A stretch of 64,000 bases of DNA, taken from assembly GCF_009857595.1 (NCBI RefSeq), contig NZ_WWCU01000023.1:40063-104062 (forward strand), in the 5' to 3' direction. A model generated the notes under the pieces. That model made no database searches. It saw only the letters and a program-made list of their open reading frames with translations, and had not been told where the DNA came from. Positions 59,270 through 64,000 of the stretch are shown here, in pieces. Position numbers and translations under genes: made by a program. Numbering within the stretch: the first letter of the stretch is position 1; every line of letters starts with the position of its first letter. The DNA is from Pseudoduganella aquatica (lineage in GTDB: Bacteria; Pseudomonadota; Gammaproteobacteria; Burkholderiales; Burkholderiaceae_D).

Positions 59270-60307
59270 ATGAGTGACAATACAAGCGATACGAATTCAG
59301 GCGGCGAGCCCAGCGGCAGCCCCCAAGCGGGGGGCGGCGCGCCGGCCCCGGCCAAGTCCGCAGCGGGCTTGAACTGGGAGCGCGAAGTGCTCGAGAAACT
59401 GGTGCTGTCCACGGTGCGCGAGCGGCGCGCCAACCGGCGCTGGAGCATCTTCTTCAAACTAATGACCTTGGTGCTGGTATTTATCGCCATCGCAGCTTAT
59501 TTTGATTTCACCTTCCCTGGCAGCGACTCGGAAACGCTGGGCCGCCACACCGCCCTGATCGAGATCCAGGGCGACATCGAAGCCGAGGGCAGCGGTTCCG
59601 CCGCCGTGGTGATCCCTGCGCTGAACAAGGCGTTTTCGGACCACGGCTCGGTGGCGGTGGTGCTGCACATCAACAGTCCCGGCGGCAGCCCGGTGCAGGC
59701 CGGCATGATCGTGGACGAGATCCGCCGCCTGCGCCAGGGCTATCCGTCCAAGCCGCTGTACGTGGTGGTGAATGAAATTTGCGCCTCGGGCGGCTATTAC
59801 ATCGCCGCCTCGGCGGACAAGATCTATGTCAACAAGGCCAGCATCGTCGGCTCCATCGGCGTGCTGATGGACGGCTTCGGCTTCAACGGCATCATGAACA
59901 AGGTGGGCGTGGAGCGCCGCCTGCTGACAGCGGGCGCCGACAAGGGCTTTATGGACCCGTTCACGCCGCTGAGCGACAAGCACCGCCAGCATGCGCAAAC
60001 CATGCTCAACGAAATCCACGCCCAGTTTATCGACGTGGTGCGCACGGGGCGCGGCAAGCGCCTGAAGGAAACGCCGGAAACGTTCTCGGGCCTGTTCTGG
60101 ACCGGCGCGCGCGCCATCGACATGGGCCTGGCGGACGGCCTGGGCACGGTGGACACGGTGGCGCGCGATGTGATCCATGCCGAAGACATCGTCGACTACA
60201 CGCAGCACGAGGGCTTGCCTGAGCGCGTGCTGAAGAAATTCGGCGCCGCGATGGGGGCGGGCGCCATGAAGGCGGCCGTGCAGAGCGCCGCGCCGGCGGT
60301 GCGCTAG
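59270..60307 (+). CDS. S49 family signal peptide peptidase (SppA-like)
   Basis: A 345-residue inner-membrane serine protease of the short type. One membrane helix lies at about 59-79, after a glycine/proline-rich cytoplasmic tail. The nucleophile is S173 in ICASGGYYIAA and the base lysine is K225 in TAGADKG, 52 residues later, exactly the Ser-Lys spacing of the Bacillus SppA-type enzymes. It degrades cleaved signal peptides. It ends the rluC-HAD-Rieske-sppA run. Confidence 0.94.
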   Translation: MSDNTSDTNSGGEPSGSPQAGGGAPAPAKSAAGLNWEREVLEKLVLSTVRERRANRRWSIFFKLMTLVLVFIAIAAYFDFTFPGSDSETLGRHTALIEIQGDIEAEGSGSAAVVIPALNKAFSDHGSVAVVLHINSPGGSPVQAGMIVDEIRRLRQGYPSKPLYVVVNEICASGGYYIAASADKIYVNKASIVGSIGVLMDGFGFNGIMNKVGVERRLLTAGADKGFMDPFTPLSDKHRQHAQTMLNEIHAQFIDVVRTGRGKRLKETPETFSGLFWTGARAIDMGLADGLGTVDTVARDVIHAEDIVDYTQHEGLPERVLKKFGAAMGAGAMKAAVQSAAPAVR

Positions 60308-60485
60308 GCAGGGACGAAAGTTTGCGCTATGTGCGAGCGCACTGTGCAATATTGATAATCCGGCCTGATTTGTTCTTGTATTCTCCCGGGGGTGGGCTAT
60401 ATTGGTGATGTAGTTCTTTCCCAGGAGGCCAGCATAAACAGCATAACTCGTTGTCTGCACACGTTTACCGTAAGTCAGAAACGAA

Positions 60486-60794
60486 CTACTCAACCGCATC
60501 GCTGATGCGGACCCGAGAGAATTTCAATTCCTCGCATTGAGTCCCGCAACGGGACATGAGAACGGCGGCGTAACAGCCGCTGTTTTCATTTGTGCTGTCC
60601 ATTTCGCCCGCCTCCTGCTGCCGGAATCCGCCGCCCGCCAGCCAGTCCATGAAATGCTGTTGGGCCGCCGCATGCCAGCCAGCTTGCGCCGCCAGGGCCG
60701 TATCCTGGCCGTGAACGCCCAGCCGCCAGCGCTCCACGCCCAGCGAAGCGGCATGCAAAGCGAGGTGGCGGCTGGCGGTTTTCGGGGAACTCAT
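60486..60794 (-). CDS. Small protein of unknown function, 102 residues, FNR-controlled
   Basis: The frame starts MSSPKTASRHLALHAASL, with AAAGGA six bases before the ATG (good ribosome site). The third-position base use is GC-rich like real genes here. The first 60 residues are helical, with a WRLGVHGQDTALAAQAGW part; the C-terminal part has three cysteines (SGCYAAVLMSRCGTQCEELK). No family is recognised. A perfect FNR-type box sits at class II distance from a TACACT -10, giving a 40-base leader. It could alternatively be a structured RNA, since several hairpins fall in its 3' half. Confidence 0.55.
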   Translation of the reverse strand: MSSPKTASRHLALHAASLGVERWRLGVHGQDTALAAQAGWHAAAQQHFMDWLAGGGFRQQEAGEMDSTNENSGCYAAVLMSRCGTQCEELKFSRVRISDAVE

Positions 60795-60840
60795 CTCTCA
60801 TCCTTTCTTACACCAGTAGGGAAATTCCTACCTTAAATTA

Positions 60841-60846
60841 AGTGTA
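60841..60846 (-). promoter_or_regulatory. Candidate -10 of the small FNR-controlled gene
   Basis: Leftward TACACT, with four of six consensus bases. Its centre is 31 bases from the centre of the FNR-type box, which places the box near -41 as in class II activated promoters. Confidence 0.45.
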
Positions 60847-60867
60847 GTCAAGCGAGGTGAACGGCCT

Positions 60868-60881
60868 TTGATCTACATCAA
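60868..60881. promoter_or_regulatory. FNR/Anr box upstream of the small gene
   Basis: TTGAT, CTAC, ATCAA matches the FNR consensus perfectly. For the leftward gene it is near -41; for rsuA, starting at 60914, it would lie too close to act as an activator. An FNR/Anr-type regulator is not encoded in this window. Confidence 0.75.
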
Positions 60882-60913
60882 GCCCTGATTGAAATCTGGT
60901 AAAGTCTCGCCCT

Positions 60914-61630
60914 ATGAGCAAATTATCCTTAGACCGCATCCTGCAATCCCAGGGTTTCGGCACGCGCAAATACTGCCGCGCCCTGATCGAAGACGGCGAA
61001 GTCAGCATCGCCGGCGAAGTCCATGACAGCTACAAGACCAGCCTCGAGACCGAGGGCCTGGTCCTGACCATTTTTGAAGAAGAATGGGTGGTCCGCGAAC
61101 ACCTGTATATCGCCCTGAACAAGCCGGCCAACTACGAGTGCTCGCGCAAGCCCAGCCACCATCCCGGCGTGCTGACCCTGCTGCCCGAGCAGTTCAGCTG
61201 GCGCGAAGTGCAGCCTGTGGGCCGGCTCGACCACGACACCACCGGCATGCTGCTGATGTCCGACGATGGGCCCTTTATCCATGCACAATCGTCGCCGAAG
61301 CGCCATGTTCCCAAAGTTTACCAGGCCACCACCCAGGACCCGGTGACGCCGGAACTGGTGGCGCAACTGCTGGCCGGCGTGCAGCTGCACGACGAACCGG
61401 CGCCCCTGGCGGCGCTGGTGTGCGAGCAGCGCGGCGAACACCAGCTGGAAATCGTGCTGGAGCAGGGCAAATACCACCAGGTCAAGCGCATGCTGGCGGC
61501 CGCCGGCAACCACTGCAGCGCGCTGCACCGTTCCGCCATCGGCCAGCTGCAGCTCGAATCGCTGGGCCTGGCCGAGGGCGAGTGGTGCTATCTGACGCCG
61601 GAACAGCTGGCGTTGCTGGCCCCCGCCTGA
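60914..61630 (+). CDS. rsuA: 16S rRNA pseudouridine synthase RsuA
   Basis: A 238-residue enzyme making the pseudouridine at 16S position 516. It has an N-terminal S4 domain (LSLDRILQSQGFGTRKYCRALI), the catalytic VGRLDHDTTGMLLMSDDG with its aspartate, and GKYHQVKRMLAAAGNH. Length fits the RsuA/RluE group; RsuA is preferred from the S4 domain and the YIALNKPANYECSRKP segment. It stands alone, divergent from the small FNR-controlled gene. Confidence 0.92.
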   Translation: MSKLSLDRILQSQGFGTRKYCRALIEDGEVSIAGEVHDSYKTSLETEGLVLTIFEEEWVVREHLYIALNKPANYECSRKPSHHPGVLTLLPEQFSWREVQPVGRLDHDTTGMLLMSDDGPFIHAQSSPKRHVPKVYQATTQDPVTPELVAQLLAGVQLHDEPAPLAALVCEQRGEHQLEIVLEQGKYHQVKRMLAAAGNHCSALHRSAIGQLQLESLGLAEGEWCYLTPEQLALLAPA

Positions 61631-61727
61631 GGGCGAGCAGAGAGGGAAAACACATGCTGTTCGCTTGATGCCGCGGCGTTGCCCGCAGGCATAATGGGAC
61701 TATTCCTCAAGATAGTCAGAGCTTCAC

Positions 61728-62945
61728 ATGGCAGAAGAAAGCGAAAGCGAAAAGACAGAACCGGCGTCACAGAAGCGCCTGGACCAGGCGCGTGAGGAAG
61801 GCGATGTTCCCCGTTCGCGCGAAGTGGCGACGTTCACCGTGCTGATGACCGCCGGCGCCGGCCTGTGGATGACCGGTTCCGGCCTGGTGCGCGACCTGTC
61901 TTCCGCCATGGTGTCCGGCCTGGCGCTGAGCAAGGAACAGATTTTCAATCCCGATGTGCTGCTGACCCGCGTCGGCATCGATATCGGCCGCGTGATGCTG
62001 GCCTGCCTGCCGCTGGGCGTGGCCGTGATGGTGGTGGCGCTGGTGTCGCCGCTGCTGGTGGGCGGCTGGCTGTTCAGCGGCAAGGCCGTCGCTCCCAACC
62101 TGATGAAGCTCAACCCCATGCGCGGTCTGGGCAATATGGTGTCCACCAACGCCCTGGTGGAGCTGGTGAAAGCCATCGCCAAGACCCTGGTGGTGGGTTT
62201 TGTCGCCTACCTGGTGGTGATGAAACAGAAGGATGCCGTGATCGGCCTGGCGATGGAGCCGTTCAAGCTGGGCAGCGTGCACATGCTCGATATGCTGGGC
62301 ATGAGCTTTTTGTTCATCGTCGGCGCGCTGGGCCTGATCGCCGCCATCGACGCGCCTTACCAGATGTGGCACTACGCCAACAAGATGAAGATGACGCGCC
62401 AGGAGATGATCCAGGAGTCCAAGGAGTCCGACGGCAACCCCCAGATCAAGGGCAAGATCCGCCAGATGCAGCGCGAGATGGCCAAGCGCCGCATGATGGC
62501 CGACGTGCCGACCGCCGACGTGGTGGTGACCAACCCGACCCACTATGCGGTGGCGCTGAAGTACACCGACGGTTCGGGCGCGCCGAAAGTGGTGGCCAAG
62601 GGCACCGACGAGGTGGCGGCCAAGATCCGCGAACTGGCGCGCGAGCACAAGGTGGCCATCCTGGAAGCGCCGGCGCTGGCCCGCGCGCTGTACAAGCACA
62701 GCGATATCGGCGACGAGATTCCGCAGCGCCTGTACGCGGCCGTGGCCGAAGTGCTGGCCTATGTGTTCCAGCTGCGCACCTTCAAGCCGGGCGGCCGCTA
62801 TCCGGACCGCCCCGGCAAGCTGGACGTGCCGGACGATATGGACCCGAACCATCCGGCCTACGAGCTGGCCAAGCAGGCCAAGCAGCAAGCCTTGCAGAAG
62901 AAAACCGATAACAACGCAGGTAACAGCAACGGAGCACAGCAATGA
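61728..62945 (+). CDS. flhB: Flagellar type III export switch protein FlhB
   Basis: A 405-residue inner-membrane protein of the flagellar export gate, with an N-terminal EKTEPASQKRLDQAREEG tail, four membrane helices (about 35-210) and the cytoplasmic domain. It keeps the self-cleaving NPTH motif (VVVTNPTHYAVALKY, about residue 270), which switches export from hook to filament proteins. The C-terminus is long and glutamine/asparagine-rich. Its stop overlaps flhA by four bases (ATGA). Confidence 0.97.
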   Translation: MAEESESEKTEPASQKRLDQAREEGDVPRSREVATFTVLMTAGAGLWMTGSGLVRDLSSAMVSGLALSKEQIFNPDVLLTRVGIDIGRVMLACLPLGVAVMVVALVSPLLVGGWLFSGKAVAPNLMKLNPMRGLGNMVSTNALVELVKAIAKTLVVGFVAYLVVMKQKDAVIGLAMEPFKLGSVHMLDMLGMSFLFIVGALGLIAAIDAPYQMWHYANKMKMTRQEMIQESKESDGNPQIKGKIRQMQREMAKRRMMADVPTADVVVTNPTHYAVALKYTDGSGAPKVVAKGTDEVAAKIRELAREHKVAILEAPALARALYKHSDIGDEIPQRLYAAVAEVLAYVFQLRTFKPGGRYPDRPGKLDVPDDMDPNHPAYELAKQAKQQALQKKTDNNAGNSNGAQQ

Positions 62946-64000
62946 ACAGCATCAGACTGCCGGAATGGATGAGCCGCGCCTTTGGCGGCGTGAGCGGCGC
63001 GGCGGGCGCCAACGGCAAGAGCCTGGCGGCGCCCATCCTGATCATCATGCTGCTGACGATGATGGTGCTGCCGCTGCCGGCGTTTGTGCTGGACCTGTTC
63101 TTCAGCTTCAATATCGCGCTGTCCATCATCGTGCTGCTGACGGCCTTGTACACCGTCAAGCCGCTCGACTTCATGGCTTTCCCGACCGTGCTGCTGGTGT
63201 CGACCATGCTGCGCCTGGCCTTGAACGTGGCCTCCACCCGCGTGGTGCTGACCGAGGGCCACACCGGCGCGGCGGCGGCCGGCAAGGTGATCGAGGCCTT
63301 CGGCCACTTCCTGATCGGCGGCAACTACACCGTCGGTATCGTGGTGTTCATCATCCTGACCATTATTAACTTCACCGTGGTCACCAAGGGCGCGGGCCGT
63401 ATCGCCGAAGTGGGCGCGCGCTTCGCCCTGGACGCGATGCCGGGCAAGCAGATGGCGATCGACGCCGACCTGAACGCCGGCCTGATCGGCGAGGCGGAAG
63501 CGCGCAAGCGCCGCAGCGAAGTGTCGATGGAGGCCGAGTTCTACGGCGCCATGGACGGTGCGTCCAAATATGTGCGCGGCGACGCGGTTGCCGGCATCCT
63601 GGTGACGGTGATTAATATCGTCGGCGGCCTGCTGGTCGGCCTGATCCAGCACGACCTGCCGTTCGGCGAAGCCATCAAGACCTACACGCTGCTGGCCATC
63701 GGCGACGGCCTGGTGGCGCAGATTCCTTCGCTGGTGATCTCGATCGCCGCCGGTATCGTGGTGTCGCGCGTGGCCAGCGAGCAGGACATCGGCACCCAGG
63801 TGATAGGCCAGCTGTTTGCCAAGCCGCAAGTGCTGTACATCACCGCCGCCATCATCGGCGGCATGGGCCTGATCCCCGGCATGCCCAATCTCGTGTTCCT
63901 GCTGCTGGCCGGCGTGCTGGGCGGCGCCGGCTACCTGATGGCCAAGCGCACCCGGGAAGGCGGCGCGGCGGCCGGCGGCGCGGCGCCGTCGGGCGAGGGC
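62942..64000 (+). CDS. flhA: Flagellar biosynthesis protein FlhA (C-terminus beyond window)
   Basis: The first 353 codons of a protein usually near 690 residues. Several membrane helices are seen, and the FHIPEP signature region is represented by DAMPGKQMAIDADLNAGLI and EAEARKRRSEVSMEAEFYGAMDGASKYVRGD (split: EAEARKRRSEVSMEAEFY). A glycine/alanine-rich cytoplasmic linker begins at the right edge. FlhA is the main export-gate subunit and docks chaperone-substrate complexes. Confidence 0.97.
   Translation, partial: MNSIRLPEWMSRAFGGVSGAAGANGKSLAAPILIIMLLTMMVLPLPAFVLDLFFSFNIALSIIVLLTALYTVKPLDFMAFPTVLLVSTMLRLALNVASTRVVLTEGHTGAAAAGKVIEAFGHFLIGGNYTVGIVVFIILTIINFTVVTKGAGRIAEVGARFALDAMPGKQMAIDADLNAGLIGEAEARKRRSEVSMEAEFYGAMDGASKYVRGDAVAGILVTVINIVGGLLVGLIQHDLPFGEAIKTYTLLAIGDGLVAQIPSLVISIAAGIVVSRVASEQDIGTQVIGQLFAKPQVLYITAAIIGGMGLIPGMPNLVFLLLAGVLGGAGYLMAKRTREGGAAAGGAAPSGEG

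Noticed and set aside
1..64000. CRISPR array, prophage, insertion sequence or biosynthetic cluster
   Set aside because: No regularly spaced direct repeats with unique spacers, no transposase or integrase, no capsid or tail genes and no NRPS/PKS genes were found.

Overview
The window is GC-rich bacterial chromosome with no insertion sequence, prophage, plasmid or CRISPR signature. Gene content and protein sequences point to a betaproteobacterium of the Oxalobacteraceae (Massilia/Duganella/Janthinobacterium type). The reasons are the lspA-coaBC-dut group next to ileS and ribF, a CysB-type regulator fused to the sulfate permease operon, a PEP-CTERM surface protein, a tonB-exbB-exbD-exbD operon, flagellar genes and the style of the repeats. 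No rRNA genes are present; one initiator tRNA is. The assignment comes from recognised protein families, not from a database search.

Layout. 1-7.7 kb: an IclR-type regulator cut by the left edge, dgkA, then a sulfur block (sulfate-binding protein, 1-Cys peroxiredoxin, TauE/SafE exporter, cysT-cysW-cysA-cysB). 7.8-16.3 kb: a chemoreceptor, a TonB-dependent receptor and a leftward run of aldo/keto reductase, pyrD, bpt, aat and a Nudix hydrolase. 16.5-26 kb: tRNA-fMet, two small membrane proteins, a MerR/TipAS regulator coupled to a methyltransferase, a coupled pair of uncharacterised exported proteins, a DNA glycosylase, a DMT transporter, an XdhC protein and a PEP-CTERM protein. 26-34 kb: an adhesin-E-like protein, a lipoprotein with a degenerate M48 motif, dut, coaBC, lspA, ileS and ribF. 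34-38 kb: the TonB energising operon ending in a periplasmic TPR protein. 38-43.3 kb: the spoVR/yeaH/prkA stress cluster. 43.8-53.4 kb: adenine deaminase, a large ABC permease, an odd response regulator, a truncated hemoglobin, rmuC, a fused mobA-moeA gene and moaA. 53.4-60.3 kb: rne with a structured leader, rluC, a phosphatase, a Rieske protein and a signal-peptide peptidase. 60.5-64 kb: a small gene under a perfect FNR-type box, rsuA, flhB and the start of flhA.

How parts work together. The sulfur genes form a sulfate-uptake regulon; the exporter gene and the permease operon share a 26-bp motif with identical spacing that may be the regulator's operator. The TonB/ExbB/ExbD proteins would energise receptors such as the one at 9.6-12 kb. 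Aat and Bpt are the two bacterial N-degron transferases and sit side by side. MoaA and the MobA-MoeA fusion cover several steps of molybdenum cofactor synthesis.

The most unusual points are four paired-hairpin REP elements with the GTAG tetranucleotide of RAYT-associated repeats, the MobA-MoeA fusion, the FNR-type box at class II spacing in front of an uncharacterised 102-residue gene, a sigma-54 promoter in front of the PEP-CTERM gene, the M48-like lipoprotein lacking its first zinc ligand, and three strong stem-loops in the rne leader. All are sequence readings and remain untested.
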